A stretch of DNA of 64,000 nt from Coptis chinensis (GCA_015680905.1 CM027377.1:37596501-37660500); one strand, 5' to 3'. Positions 11,400-24,800 are shown, numbered from the stretch's first letter. Notes: generated from the sequence alone by a model not told the origin. Translations and numbers: made by a program.

Positions 11400-12060
11400 C
11401 TACTGCTCAAGTTTGTACAGTCTAAAAATGTCTAAATGTGGAGTTCCTACGTGTGTCAGGGAACACAGTGTTTACTGTTTAGGCTGGCAACTTGGCAATG
11501 TGGTGAGATTCTTGTGAGTTGATATTGAACTGGACTTTGAATTGGATTATTGGATTAAGCAATTTTTTTCAAGCCCAAAAAATTGAGTCCAACCTGACTT
11601 TTCAGTTTTCACTCGCCTAAACACAGTTATTATTCCAGCATTTCAGAATTTCAGATTGGTGTAATAACATTTAGCAACCCTCAACAAACTTGGTTTCATA
11701 GACCTAGGCTCGAATGCTACCAAATACGTGACAGAAAAATCGCGGTGAATGATGAAGAACCTATGTTCATCTCCATATTCGGCTACTATACCTGCTGCAT
11801 TAACAAGAGATTCACTTAATACTGTAACTTGGCATTTTGCCTTCAATCTTACGATTATTACAGAGTCTCTACATAAAGACTCCACACAAAACCTATCAAA
11901 AAGAGTATCCTAGTTCTCATTTCAATGTTCCGACATTAATAAGTAGGAGCATGACTAACATTATGGTTGCAGTTAGGTAGGAAAACTAGCAAAAGTAAGA
12001 TCTGATTAGAAGGTGTTTCATAATTAAGAATAGAACAGCGCAAGAATCTTGTAATCCAAG
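11400..12060. other. Intergenic between oleosin promoter and kinase stop
   Basis: No supported gene. The part just below 12061 is probably the kinase 3' untranslated region. An 80-codon frame at 11643-11885 on the minus strand lacks an ATG. Confidence 0.4.
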
Positions 12061-15000
12061 CTAGAAGAACTCAAAATCAAGATATTTACCCCCCGACTTC
12101 ATGTCTGTACCAACCATCCTTTTACTGCTACTTCCAACCCCGACAGTGTCAACTGTCCCAAGCTTCCCTGGCAAATCGGTCTCCATTGGCCTTGGCACTT
12201 CAGGAGGTGTACTGCAGCGTATCAATGCCCAATTGACACCCTCAAAGAATGGATGCTGCTTGATCTCAGTTGCTCCCCTCTTCACCCCAAGACGGTGTTG
12301 GGGCTCCTTTACCAGCAAACCCCTGATTAGATCCCTACTCGAGTAACTAGTTGCAGGTGAATCAGGGAACCTCAGCTGCTGTCCAACAACATTGAATAAT
12401 GTTGCTCGATTGCCGGATCCCTTGAATGGAGTCTTTCCATAGAGAAGCTCATGCAAGAAAATACCAAATGTCCACCAATCCACTGCACTTCCATGACCTT
12501 CTCCTTTGATGATTTCTGGGGCAAGGTACTCGTGCGTACCAACAAAAGACATAGAACGTGCGGCTGTTGGCTCAGCTAAAAGCTCAGGCAGAGTGGTAGT
12601 TTGCAGCCCAGTTTCAGCACGATGTTTTTGGGTTTTTTTCTTGCTTTTTTGAGGAAAGATTCGTGGAATGAAGCATGAAGGCTGGATACACACGGAAGAG
12701 GGCTCAATGCAGGCAGGTTGAACACAGAATGCACCACCAGCTCCTCGTTTGGAAGGATCAGACTCTAACGAATTCCTTATTAGGGTGGGTGAGACTACAC
12801 ATCTTAGAGAAAGATCAAAGTCTGAAAGCATTATGTGGCCATCATCACGAACGAGAACATTTTCTGGCTTCAAGTCCCTGTATACAACTCCAAGCATGTG
12901 CAAATACTCAAGGGCCAATAGTACTTCTGCTGCATAAAACCTGATTAACAAGACCAGGATTATCCACAGAAGGCAATAACTTAGACAAAATAAGAATAGC
13001 AAGTACCACCACCTAGGAAGACTAAAATTGCTAAAAAAAAAAGAAGAAAAAAAAAACAGGTAACAATTTAAATAACTTTTCCTTTGTAGCAACAAATTAC
13101 AATAAAAATAAATTAAACCATCAGTGTCTGCATTGAGCGTGAGCTTATGGCATTTTGATGCTTACATATTTAAGTAACAGATTGAGTTTAAGTATAGTTT
13201 TCAATAAGTCCAAGTCAACCAACCCAATTAAATAATAATTCTACTTCATGTAGGGCCATAATGTAGAGTGTAAGGTAGAGTGACTAGTTGAGGTGTGTCA
13301 CATGCACATGCGAACAAAATACACCAGAGATATCAAATAATAATTTGCTCAAAGCGGTGTTAGAAACAGAAACATACTTTTTAAATGCAATACTCCCCCC
13401 AAAAAATTTAAGTAAACCGAGGAAGGGAACAATAAATCCTGCATTAATTTACCAAGATTCAAGACTACCGAAAAGCTCCTTGAGCTCGGAGAGAAAGCAA
13501 AACCAACACACTACTTTGAAAATCCATTAACCAAGCTCAAAGAAATGAACACTGACAATTACACAATGGTGTAATCATTTTTATACATTTAGTCTGAAAC
13601 TTCTATCTTTTATAAGAGGTGATCAAGGTTAAAATGTTAAATGTTAGCGTTTTTTTCATTCTACCCCTCAACAAAGCAGAAAAAACCACCTCTACTGTAA
13701 CTATAGACATAAAGCATTCATCATTGACTAAACTTAGTTTTTCATCCTATCAGGAATAGAGAAAAATATGTAAAGAAACTAAAGATATACAACAGAAAAA
13801 GAAACTCACTTTTTTCAGGAAAAGACTAAGTTACATTGACACGGATAGGTGCGTTCGTATCCAACACGGATACAAAGTGTCTGACACTGCGAAATATAAA
13901 AAAATTGAGGTATATCATTTTCAAAAAAAACCACAGATACAAAGTATCTGCAATATGTGTCCGATATTTGTCCAACACGGACACGTGGATACATATCCAA
14001 CATGGATTATTTTGGAAAATATGGTGTCCATGTAACATATGAAAAGACTACCCCATGTGTAGATATATATATAATGAACGCAAGCATGCCCTTTAGCAAG
14101 CTCCTAAAATGCCAAAGCTGAAAATGCCCTTTTCTCAAAATAACATTCTCCGTCCATAACAGGAGGTCCTTAACCCTCAATAACCTTGCCATTTAGTTAC
14201 ATAAATCCCATACCCACACGGATACATAAAGGCTAACCCAGTGCGAGGTATGGGGAGGGTCAGATGTACTCATCCTCAATTAGAAAATTCATCTACTGCC
14301 ACATAAATGTACCATTTTGCTTTACATTCCTATCTATATATAGACCCACCTTTAAGGTATATAAGTAAGTGAATCTGATACCTTCCACATTTTGTTAGAA
14401 GGATGTGACATTATATATTTACATGGCATCTCTGCATATAACACTTTTAAAAGAAACTCAAAAACTCTTGCTTTTGACTGTCACACTTTCAAAGTGATTT
14501 CGCAACTTAATTAGAAATTCAATTATGAATATGCCATGAGGTGAAGTGTTTATCTAAGGAAGTCAGCGATAACCCCAAACTCTTTTCTAGCAGTTGGGTG
14601 TCATAGATGGTTTTAAGTGCAAGAGTTTAGAAGTATAAGCAACTTTATCTTAGTCATTACTCATTAGCATAGATGACACGACTGAGTACAGCCAACCATA
14701 TTATCATATTTCTGAGTTACACAGACACGGCAAAATACCAAAAATTGAGGTTTATCACATACAAATATACAATATGTGTGTGCGTTGTGTCCGACACAGA
14801 TACGTGGAAACGCATCCAACACTGATTATTTTTGAAATATGGCGTGTCCATGTAACTTGGACATAATTTGATTTTGAAGGAGGAACTACAAACTTACCGA
14901 ATTAGAGGAGTGCTAAATTAATTTAAGATTTGGTGAATAATCAGGATATACATCATAATACTTGTACAAATAAATCAGAAAATGGAACACGCTTTATTTT

Positions 15001-16757
15001 CTCTTTACAAGTTATGGTATCGATAACTTCACTAAAATCATTATTATTTTTTATTCCCCAAGATCATATCATTTTGTAACTATACAGGCCTGATTTTCTA
15101 ATTTATCGTCGCCAACTTATTACAAAGTGAACTAGAATTATTGTGTTGCTAAATAAGTAGTGCAATTCACAATCTACAAAAAGAATCACAAAGACCACCA
15201 TGTAAATCACTACTTTGCATGTGAAGTAATATTTGTGAAGAATGGCAATAGAGTTTCTAAATGTTCCGTAGAAATCAATGATCAGTCGAAAAATAGGTTT
15301 GAAGGCATGTATTGCCATAGAGTTTTCAACAAGGATAGAGGAAAGAATCAAGCTAACAAGACAAATGGTGCAAAATTTAAGAATGTTGCACTTTGTAAAC
15401 TAGAGAAAACAGTTCGGATGCACGTCTACACATATAATTGGGATGAACAATAAATATCACGACAAAAGAAATGGTAAACAATTGAATTGAGACATAAAAC
15501 TGTTATTCAGCATTAATAGCCATACCGTGCTGCATACTCAGAAAAGTGTTTTCCAGGTTGCCGTTGCCTCAGGGTATGCAGATCACCTCCTGGACAGAAC
15601 TCCATGACCAAACATGAGAACCTATCGGTCTCAAAATGTGTGTACAAGGTTGGTAGAAATGGATGGTCCAATAGTTGGAGAATCTCCCTCTCCGTCTGAG
15701 CTCTAGTCAACTTTTTCCTGCTTGCTAGGGAAGCTTTGTCCATAACTTTCATTGCAAAGTAGCACCTAGTCCCACTTAACTCTGAGAGATACACACTCCC
15801 AATGTCCCCACAACCAAGCCGTTTGAGCAGCCTAAAATGACTCATACCCAATATGCCATCCCGTGTTCTAACAGCAAGAATAGCTTTCCATCTAGGATCA
15901 TTTCCTTTGTGAGGCTTATTAGCACTGCCAGTAATATTGCTCCAATTGCTGTCATCACTGAGGCCACTACTATCACTCGCTCTGCTGACACTAGTTTTTG
16001 TACTCTCAAGTGAGTCTCCTTTCACACTCTCTTTAGCACTCTCACTATTTCTCTCCGCACTAAGCATACCATCACTAGTAAGTCCGTCACTCCTGTATGT
16101 ACTGGTGCAGCTGTTGACAATGCTCATAGCTGTGACAACACCCATACTTTCAATGCTGCTGAGGGGACTCACATTACCACTGGGGGGCAAAGAGGCATCC
16201 CAGACGCACTCCTTCTCGTCTGAATCTGGTGGGAGAGACGTGTTATCTGTAGCATGAGATCCACGAGGAACTGGAAATGTAGAAGGCGATGCTGCACCTA
16301 CATCAGTAGGCTCTTCAACCACACTTTCTGCAGGCGAGCGAACAGAGGTACTCAATTTCTGACCAGGAACCCAAATTGCAAGATCATCCAGAAATGGACC
16401 CTTCACAGACAAGCTTCTAACCAAGCATCCAGGCTCCACTTTATTCTGTCCAATTGCTACATAGACTGGCCTCATTAAATCCGTGTCAACTGGTTCCGGT
16501 GGATGACTAGCCCCAGAAAAAGAACTACGACCGCTCTCTTCGTTAGAATCACCACTGTCCTTAAAGGCTACAGTGTCAGGCATAGCTTCCTCCTGCTCAG
16601 GTAATGACCCTTTCCCTTTCCATGATTTTTCATTACCAGGTGATGCTGAATTTGGAGATTTTTTCCCCATGGATTGACCTTCCCTACGAGCATCCGGTAT
16701 CTGACCCACTACAGGCAACTTCCCCGAAACGATTTTTGAGTCCCGAGCTCTTTCCAT
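12061..16757 (-). CDS. AGC-VIII serine/threonine kinase, D6PK/PVPK-1 type
   Basis: Two coding exons, 15526-16757 and 12061-12940, separated by a GT-AG intron of 2585 bases that splits an Arg codon; together they encode 703 residues. The first in-frame ATG is at 16757. Residues 1-300 are a low-complexity Ser-rich region. The kinase domain begins near 311 with the Gly loop GCGDIGSV, then the ATP-binding Lys (AMK, about 337), catalytic RDLKPEN (Asp about 433), and DFD in place of DFG (about 451), the mark of plant AGC-VIII kinases. A Cys-rich insertion ([13 protein letters not shown]) follows before the activation segment [11 protein letters not shown], also typical. The tail ends FEFF, a PDK1-docking-type motif. 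Relatives phosphorylate PIN auxin exporters at the plasma membrane. The N-terminus is longer than in D6PK itself; the exact orthologue is not claimed. Confidence 0.93.
13829..14040. mobile_element. MULE-like MITE in the kinase intron, copy 1
   Basis: Inverted termini read 'gttacattgacac' on the left and 'gttacatggacac' on the right (reverse complement). A 10-base direct repeat 'gaaaagacta' flanks it at 13819-13828 and 14041-14050, the length expected of Mutator-like elements. It is 212 bases and non-coding. Confidence 0.7.
14716..14857. mobile_element. MULE-like MITE in the kinase intron, copy 2
   Basis: It shares the termini ('gttacacagacacgg' and the reverse complement of 'gtgtccatgtaac') and the inner phrases 'aaaattgagg', 'acaatatgtgt' and 'gattatttttgaaatat' with the copy at 13829-14040, in the same orientation. 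It is shorter. Flanking sequences (catatttctga, cataatttga) are only roughly alike, so it is probably older. Confidence 0.6.
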
Positions 16758-17317
16758 TTCTGACAAACTATCATTACATGTAATCCACTAAAAATTACAC
16801 AAACACTCAACCAAGCTTAATATTTCGACAATCTACCTTCCCCAGCGACAATTTTCTCAGAACTATCTTTAACTCTAGAAGTACAAACTAATGATATACC
16901 AAAGTTTGATAGTTCCCAACACACTCTATTCATTCACATAAACCTACAAAATATTTTAAAAAAAAATCACCAATTAATAGCTTGTAACTTTCTTCACATA
17001 TAATCAAGAAACAAGGATACATTTAAACACATTTCCAAATCAAACACTTGAACTAACAAAACCCACATATACTTCAAACCCTCTTCAAGATCAAGAACAT
17101 TGAACATAAAATATTCCTACTTTACCTCAAAAACAAGCAAAGAACATAAACATAAACAAGAAACTAAAAAGACCAAATCCCAAAACCAACACATTTTTCT
17201 TACTCTATATAACTTCACTTAAAACACATAGTGAAAAAAATTTACATGCAGGTAATAATGAAAGGATATTCATACACACTAACACACCAGTTCAAGAAAA
17301 TGACGAATCCTCAGAAC

Positions 17318-17339
17318 TTCTCTCTCTCTCTCTCTCTCT
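17318..17339. repeat. (CT)n microsatellite upstream of the kinase
   Basis: Eleven CT units lie about 560 bases upstream of the kinase start; on the kinase strand this is a GA tract. It may fall in the promoter or 5' untranslated region. Such tracts are common in plant promoters and can bind GAGA-type factors; no functional claim is made. Confidence 0.8.
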
Positions 17340-19148
17340 GCAATGAGTGAGAGAAGTGAGTGAGAATTTTTCTGCTTCTTGTTTTGCTTTTTGCTTTTGA
17401 TTATTTTTTTTATGTTTTTAAGTTGGGACTGAAAACACTACTGACTGGAAAGAAAGAAAGGAAGTCGTTTTCGTTTTGCTTTAGTGGGGTCCATGGACTC
17501 AATTCTGTTTTAACTTTTGGGGCCTACATAACAGTATTGTGGACCAACTCTGTACCCTTTTTAGTCTACACTTTGCTGTTTTATTCATGAAAGATACTGG
17601 GACTCGTTTTCTTTGACAATTTGTTCACTTGGTCCCTAGAATAAAAAAAATTCGATGCTAGTCTGATCCTATTTTTGGGCTACTTGGAATTTTGTTTTCT
17701 TTTATGAATCATTTTTTCCCCTGCTTTGATGTTTGAAATATGAATTATAGAAAGGATTATGAAGTACATTATCCATAATAACTCGTAAAATGATGTAGCT
17801 GGAGACATTTCTAGTACATGAACATTTTTTTCCCTCTTCAGAAAACAATTTAAGGCATGGAGAGAAGCAAAATGGTCTTTAAAGTGAAATATGCGATTGT
17901 TGGACCAGATGATCAGAAACTCTGACGGGTGCCCAACAGTTCTTTGTCTATGGCTGCTTGATGACCGGCATTAACAGCATACATCATTTTCATACAAGCC
18001 TGAAGGCTGTGGAGAAAACTGAGGAGATTCCACTTACTCGATCTGTTTATTTCAAGTTTTCAGCCATGGACTTAGTGCCAGATATGGGACCACGCACACT
18101 TCACCAATTCTCCTTAAGCTTGTTAACTTGATTATTGAAAAGAAAAGATGCTAGTACATAAATTCACATGAATCCTGAAGGAAATGTGGAACAAAGTGCC
18201 GTATGAAACTTAAAAAACATATGCAAAAGTGAGTTGCAATCTGGCTTATGGATAGTGTTCCTTTTGGCCCTCTTCCCCTTCAACATAGTTCCTTTTAACA
18301 CAGTCATCATTGCCAATGACATATCTCCTCTTCAATTGTACTTATCCACTTGGGTAATTGCAACCTTCACAATCTTTAAACAATTATATATGATTCAGCT
18401 TCGTCAAGTAATCAATTGTGGACTGCGTGAATTTTGATTTTGCCAATCACAATCAAACAAAACCAAATCAGTAAAAAGTGCACTTATTTTTTCTACTAAT
18501 GAGTTGTAAAATGATAAATGCATATCCCGATCAAGTTGACTTCGTAATTGTTAAGGAAAAACTCTTGAATTCCATAAACATTAGAACATAGTTAATTGGT
18601 GGTTCGCTAGTGTTAGAAGAAAAAAATAAAAGAGTCCATCACAATTTAACGCAGATAAGGAGTGAATCTGGCGTAGTTTGAGTAGCAATTATTGGCGGTC
18701 CGATCGCCTAACTCTGAGAAGTGATTTGATGAGCAATTTTCTTTTATGAGAGGTCGTTGGAGGAGTTTGTGGAGCTCTTCCAGTGGTTTATCGGATTGCC
18801 ATCTAGTGTAGTAGTTCAAAAGTAATCCATGAGTCCATAACACCATGTTTAAATTATTAGAGTTTTGAGTGCACTATTTAAGAGAATTTGAGAGGGAAAA
18901 ATATGAACAGAGAAAAGAAGAAGGTGAAGGTGTTTTGGGTGGTGGGTAATCTCGTATTAGATAATCATAGAGGGGCATTGGCATTTTGTTTCGGGCGGTG
19001 AGCTTATCGAGTACCCTTTATTTTCCATTGATCATCAAGCATTATACGTTCTGTTGTTCTTGTTCATGCGAAAGTAATGTCTATCAAGGCACGTGGGATT
19101 TGTGGATAGGAAGGTATTAGGTGTGACCCGTGTAAATTACTGTTGTAT
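17340..19148. other. Intergenic, no gene recognised
   Basis: Short open frames only (for example 17360-17590 and 18234-18437, +). A 53-codon frame at 17970-18131 (+) has protein-like composition but no ATG and no recognised family. The stretch ends at the target duplication of the Copia element. Confidence 0.4.
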
Positions 19149-19153
19149 AAAGA

Positions 19154-19800
19154 TGTCGGAGTTATCTCTCACATGAGGATGAGAAAGAAGTTATGTTTGC
19201 GTGAAGAGATCTGAGCTCGCGTGTGCTCAGATTGGTCTAAACCCAAAGGCGCAGGCGGTACTGGAAAACGAAACAGGCACTTGAGGGCGCACGCACTCGA
19301 CATTAGTTTTACCGAGAGCGCGCCCGCGCCCATGTTTAATTTCACAGTTTCTATTTTGCTACAGTAACCACGAGATTGTGGTTTACTATATAAACAGAAA
19401 CAAAGTTTTGGAAAACCTAAGCAACACGAAATTGAAACCTAATTTTGAAAGCAATCAAGATTGAGAGAAAACATTTGCAAAGAGAAAAGCATGTAAAGAT
19501 AGAGGAGTGATCTAGTAAGGTGGAGAAACTTGAGAGGAGTGATTGTAATCTTCGTTCCCACGTTATAAAAGAATTAGCTCTTGTGGAAGTAGGCATCATT
19601 GTCCAAACCACGGTACATCTTTGTATTGTGGTATGCTTTATATTTTCTTTGCATTATTATTTATTGTTAATAGTTGTTTAGAAAGTTGGGCATGCTAGGT
19701 TGGTTGTAGTCGATATTTAGAATTTGTCTGGAGTAGTAGTGTGTTCATATTACAAGTTATCTATGTAGTGAGAATCGATTGAAATCATTATTCCCCAACA
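19154..19800 (+). repeat. Copia 5' LTR
   Basis: 647 bases, TG...CA, matching 37268-37918. It includes a TATA-like 'actatataaacag' at about 19385 and the segment 'cttgtggaagtaggc' near the U5 part. Confidence 0.93.
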
Positions 19801-19908
19801 AGTGGTATCAAAGCTAGGTTAGATTAACCTAGGTGTTTTCCAAATTTTGCTCGGAAGGTGTTTGACAAAATTCTTGAGAGAAAGTTTGAGTTGAAATAGC
19901 TTGTAGAG

Positions 19909-21379
19909 ATGGATCATTCAATGAACACTTGCATGACTAGTCTGAATAGAGCAAACTACACTATTTGGAATGCCAAGATGGAAGACTTGCTCTATTGCAA
20001 GGACTTGGCACAACCCAATGAAAATGAGTGAGAAAAACCTGAAACGATTGCTGCGACTGAGTAGAGCAAGCTTGACAGAAAAGCAATAAGGTACATTCGA
20101 CTGTGGATTGACGACAATGTCTTCCACCATGTATCCCAAGAGCCTACTGCTTTTGGCTTGTCGAAGAAACTTGAAGACCTCTATGAGAAGAAGTCGGCCG
20201 GAAACAAAGTGTTGCTCATTAAGAAGTTTGTCAACACGAAGTACAAAGAAGGTTCTTCAATGTCTGAGCATCTTAATGAAGTACAGAATACCATCAATCA
20301 GTTGCACTTGATGAAGATTGATATGGGTGACGAAGTTGAGGCTTTGTTACCATTAAACTCTCTACCCGACAGTTAAAAGACTTTAGCAGTTTCTTTTAAC
20401 GGAGCCGCTAAGGATGGAGTTATTTCCATGGAAATGGCTACTGGGACATTGTTGAATGAGGAGACAAGAAAGGGTTCACAAAGCAACTCCTCTCACTCAG
20501 AGATACTTGTCATAGAGAAGCGGAGGAGAGGTAAAAGCAGAAAACCATCTCATTCTAGAGGTGATGACAGAAGCAAATCTATGGGTGAAGCTAGAATTCC
20601 TAAGGTAGAGAGACAATGTTACTATTGTGCCACCAAGGGTCATTTCAGGTATGAGTGCAGAACACTGAAGAGGGATGAGAAGAATAACTATGGACATGAA
20701 GACATGGTAAAGAGGAACGAAAACACAGGCAGAGATACTACCGCACTAGTAAACGATGATCTAGTAGGAATTGTGTCAGATTGTGGTGTGTGTTGTCTTA
20801 GGCTAAGTCCAATGGCTCCCTATCCCTTTTAAAAGTAGAGCTAAAGTCAACAGATTTTACTCTCTATCATTAATTTCCTCTTTATATATACAAAGGATTT
20901 TACTCTCTATCTCTATTTTACTCTCTATATATATAGAGAGTAAAATAGAGATAGAGAGTAGAATCCTTTCTATATATACATAGAAAAATAATGATAGAGA
21001 GTAAAATATGTTGACTTTAGCTCTACTTTATTGACTTTAACACTACTTTTAAAGGGATAGGGAGCCATTAGACTCAGCCTTAGTACCTTATGCCAGGATA
21101 CAGAGTGTGTGATAGATACAGGAGCATCCTATCACGTCACACCGCACAGGGGATTCTTCACTACCTACAACTATGGTGAATTTGGTGAGGTAAAAATAGG
21201 TAACAGTGGAGTCTTAAAGATTGTAAGCATTGGTGATGTTCATGTAGAAACAAATATCGGCTACACCTTAACACTCAAGGATATAAGACATGTCCCTGAC
21301 ATTTGGCTAAGCCTAATTTCTCCTGGGAAGTTAGATGATTATGGCTTTCTAAACTCATTTGGTAACGGGGTATGGAAAC
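19909..21379 (+). pseudogene. Copia gag and protease remnant
   Basis: The start of the capsid region lies just inside the 5' LTR. A CCHC zinc knuckle is present near 20617-20660, and an aspartic protease active-site region (DTGAS type) near 21109. A 279-base MITE sits between the two. The region ends where the Gypsy element inserted. Broken fossil. Confidence 0.85.
20801..21079. mobile_element. PIF/Harbinger (Tourist)-like MITE inside the Copia element
   Basis: The two ends are long inverted copies starting 'ggctaagtccaatggctc' (left) and 'ggctgagtctaatggctc' (right, reverse complement). TTA flanks both sides (20798-20800 and 21080-21082), the 3-base duplication of PIF/Harbinger elements. 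The centre is a second inverted palindrome of 'tttactctctat' phrases around 'tatatatagaga'. The terminal phrase 'aagtccaatgg' is shared with the PMD-gene element at 38026. Confidence 0.82.
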
Positions 21380-21687
21380 TGTATTGACCCTAAATCTCTC
21401 TCTCTCACAATCTCTCTCTTTTCTCTCTCTCACTATTCTCTCCCCTTTTCTTACCCTAGCGGCCTCCTCTTTCTCATCTCACTTCTTCTTTTTATATACC
21501 TCTCCTCCCCTTCTAGGCCGTCCATCTGTCGCATCATCGCATGGCTCTTCTTCATACCGTACGTATGCCACATCGCGGTCTAGGGTTCCGCGGTACTGAT
21601 CTCGTACTTCCCCTCTTTTCCATCTTATGTTGCGTCCTATCCGCTGCACAGCTGACCCAGTCCAACTTCCAACACTATGCCACTACA
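21380..21687 (-). repeat. Gypsy (Tat) 3' LTR
   Basis: 308 bases, the partner of 34039-34347. Its left edge abuts the Copia protease region. Confidence 0.9.
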
Positions 21688-21837
21688 AATGCCCATTCTC
21701 GACTCCGCGGTCCTGTTAATGGATCTGGGGTCGAGAACTTTCCTGGTTACTCTCTTTTCACTATGCACGTTTCCCTTTCCTCGATTTGCATGTGATGGGA
21801 CTGCACTCAGCTCGCGCCTTTTCAGCCGCCCCTCGTA

Positions 21838-24800
21838 TATAACACCCCATGTTTTTATACGTATTTTTCTATTTAATTAATTAAATAAATTGTTTATTTT
21901 AAAAATTCGTCGGATTGGACTCGGGATACGTGGGCTTGGTTTTGGGCCCGAGTCTGTGTTGGGCTTGGGTTTCGGACCCAAGTATATAAACACATTGTTC
22001 TAGAAAATAGGGTTCAGAGAATAATAAAATAATGAAAATGGAAGCAGATGAAAATTTGGATTTCTCGGAGGTGGAGCGGCGGCTCGGACTCGGAGAAATT
22101 CGTAGGAGCTGTTCATACCGGTGAGTAGATTTTATCTCTCACCACTACTAGAACTATGATTTTGGTGTGTTTAGAACTTATGAAATTACTGTCCATATAA
22201 ACTGTTATTGTGAGTAGTTACTTTTTCTAGTTCGGCGTGAATATGGAAAAAGAAATAAGCTTTATTGTTCAAAAATTCTCAGCTTAGTATTTGTCTAGTT
22301 CATTCTGCGTCATGGGTCGAATAGAACAATGTTCCCTGGTGCCGTATGGAGTGATGGAGGTTTGAAACTCCAAATCTTTGAACTGCTGGCTCTCTAAAGT
22401 GACTGTTATGACAGCGCAAGCCATCGTAACAACAACAAAAAAATCGTTGGGTTCATTGCTTTAGGTGCAGGTGATTTGAATTGTTTTGGTTGGTGGAGTG
22501 TTGTGTTTGTTGTTGTGGGTTGTATTGGTTTTGGTGGTTGAACTGTCGGAGGGCTGTCGAGTTTGAAATGGGGGTCGTGTAGGGTGTGTGAGGGCGATAG
22601 ATGAGAGCTGTCGAAGCTCCATTAATGGCGGCCAGAAATCTCCAGTCTGATTTTGGATCTAGATGTTGTATGTTGGGTTTTTGTTTGTTTTTGACTGGGT
22701 GATTGAGGGTTTCGATGGGTGTTATAGGGTGCTGTTAAAGCTTGGGAAAAGCTTGTAACAAGCATTAATGGCGGTCACGATTTTGTGTTAGATCTAGATT
22801 GATGAAGAGTTGGATTTAAATGATTTTAGGATTTTGGCTTTTGTAAAAGTGGTTTGGGTTGTTATGGGGAGTCGAACCAACTTGAGGAGGAGATGAAGGG
22901 TGGTGGCGTCTTGAAATTCTGGGTAGTGGAGCTGGAGGAGGAAGAAGATCAGAAGATCAGTTGTAATGGTTGGGCCTTGGGCCGAATCCACTTGCTATTT
23001 GGGCCATAACCTAGTTTTGTTCTTTGGGCCAATTTCTATTTGCTTTCCTTGGGCCCGGTTTCAGTTGTGATTAGTTGGGCCTTATTTGATTTGTTTCTAT
23101 GGGCCGATTTTATTAGTTGATGGGGCCAGCTCACTTTTTAGTTTTGATTGGGCCGGTTTAAGTTTAATTTTCGGGCCGAACTCAGTTGTGTTTTGGGCCC
23201 GTTTCTAATATTGCTTGGGGCCAGTCCATTGGACTTAAAATAGATCTTTCTGGGTCTTTACATGTTTGGACTTTCGGGTTCTAAGGTTTGGGCTTGGCCA
23301 GTTGGGTCCGAACCATGACCTTAGCCATGAGCCCATGAGCCATGCACCGTGACTTTGACCATCGACCTTTTGACTTTGACCATGATGGGTTGACTTTGAC
23401 TTTGACCATGATGTGTTGACTTTGAGCCATGCACCTTTGACTTTGACTTTGACCATGATGGGTTGACTTTGACTTTGACCATGATGTGTTGACTTTGAGC
23501 CATGCACCTTTGACTTTGACTTTGACCATAGTTGACTTTGACCGTTGACAAGAGTTGACTTTTAACCCGGATTATGATTTGGGCTATTTGGATAGGTCTA
23601 GGGCTATTAGCATACTTGACTTTAGGCTAAGACCTCTATATATACGTGTGTATGTGTATTAACTACTATGTGATTTTGCAGTATTTTATGATATGCAACG
23701 TTATGACACTAAGACATTCATGAAATTAATAACGCGTAAACCAAAAAAATACGTGAATCAAGATATTCTGTCGTTCTCTGAAATAATAATACATGAAATA
23801 AAGTTCAATAATGCGTAAATAAATTTACCGCACTCTTTTAGAACTCACCACGCCTCAAGTTTTGAAATTTAGTTTTTATGACTGTTGATGTCATAGGTTA
23901 GGTGGGCATTTATTGAATGTGCCATAAATGGCCCGTTAGCGTTATATAAGGGTATTCATTGAATGTGCCATGAATGACCAAATTGTTTGGACTACCCTAG
24001 AGAGGAACTAAAGTATTCGCCTTGCGGGTTAGTTGTATTCCTTGAGTGTACGGGAATGTAAGTTTGGGTATTCCTTGAATGTGGCGGGAATGACCTAAGG
24101 TACATAGGTTGTGAAATATGTGTATAAGAAAAGTAATTGATTAATTAATAAGAGAAATTAATTTGATTGTGCGAGTGTGTTTGGGTTTGCATTGGAATAC
24201 CTATAGGATATCGACAAATGATAGAAGTTCTAACTTTCTTTTGCAGGAGGGTAGGACTTAATAACCTTTTGTGCAGGGACGCGGTCCTACCCTTATACAG
24301 CAGTGGATATCGGTAAGTTTTAATGCAATGATTTAGATATTAAAACGAGTTATTATAATGAGTTAAGATAATATAAGTTTTGCTTGGGAAGAACTATGCC
24401 GGTTGAGATGACGGAACTACCTGTCTTCCAAGCTGAGAATGATTAGGTTATGATAGATTTAAAGTGTGAATTGGATAAGTAAAGTTTGAAATGTTTATAT
24501 GTATTTAGTCTACTCATACCAAAGAAATTCAATTTCTTTGACCCATGTTTGCTTTGTTTTGGCTAACGTGGGTGTGTTCTTAGGAACATAGGTGGAAGGC
24601 GGATGGAACCGGCGTGTGATTGGGATTCTCGCCTGGAGCAGTCTGGGAGTTTAGTTTATTAGGTCTGATCTTTTGGAAGGATGTAATAACATAGGTTACC
24701 TTTTTTATATGACATGAGAATACGATGTTGGAAATTGTTTTTATTTAAAGTTTGTTGATGTTTTATTGGGACAGAAGATAGACTTGTTATAAAGTAATAA

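Noticed and set aside
11643-11885. 80-codon minus-strand frame downstream of the kinase
   Set aside because: No ATG at the start, no recognised domain, and it lies next to the kinase 3' end; it is probably chance.
15103-15453. Overlapping frames on both strands in the kinase intron
   Set aside because: They lie wholly within the intron defined by exact GT-AG sites and have no homologous features.
17970-18131. Plus-strand frame with protein-like composition (EEIPLTRSVYFKFSA)
   Set aside because: No start codon, no splice partners found and no family recognised; perhaps an old gene relic but not supportable.
23235-23551. Three overlapping minus-strand frames of about 80 residues rich in KVKV and SQSQ
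   Set aside because: They are the TTGAC minisatellite read in three frames, as expected when the sub-repeat length lets all frames stay open.
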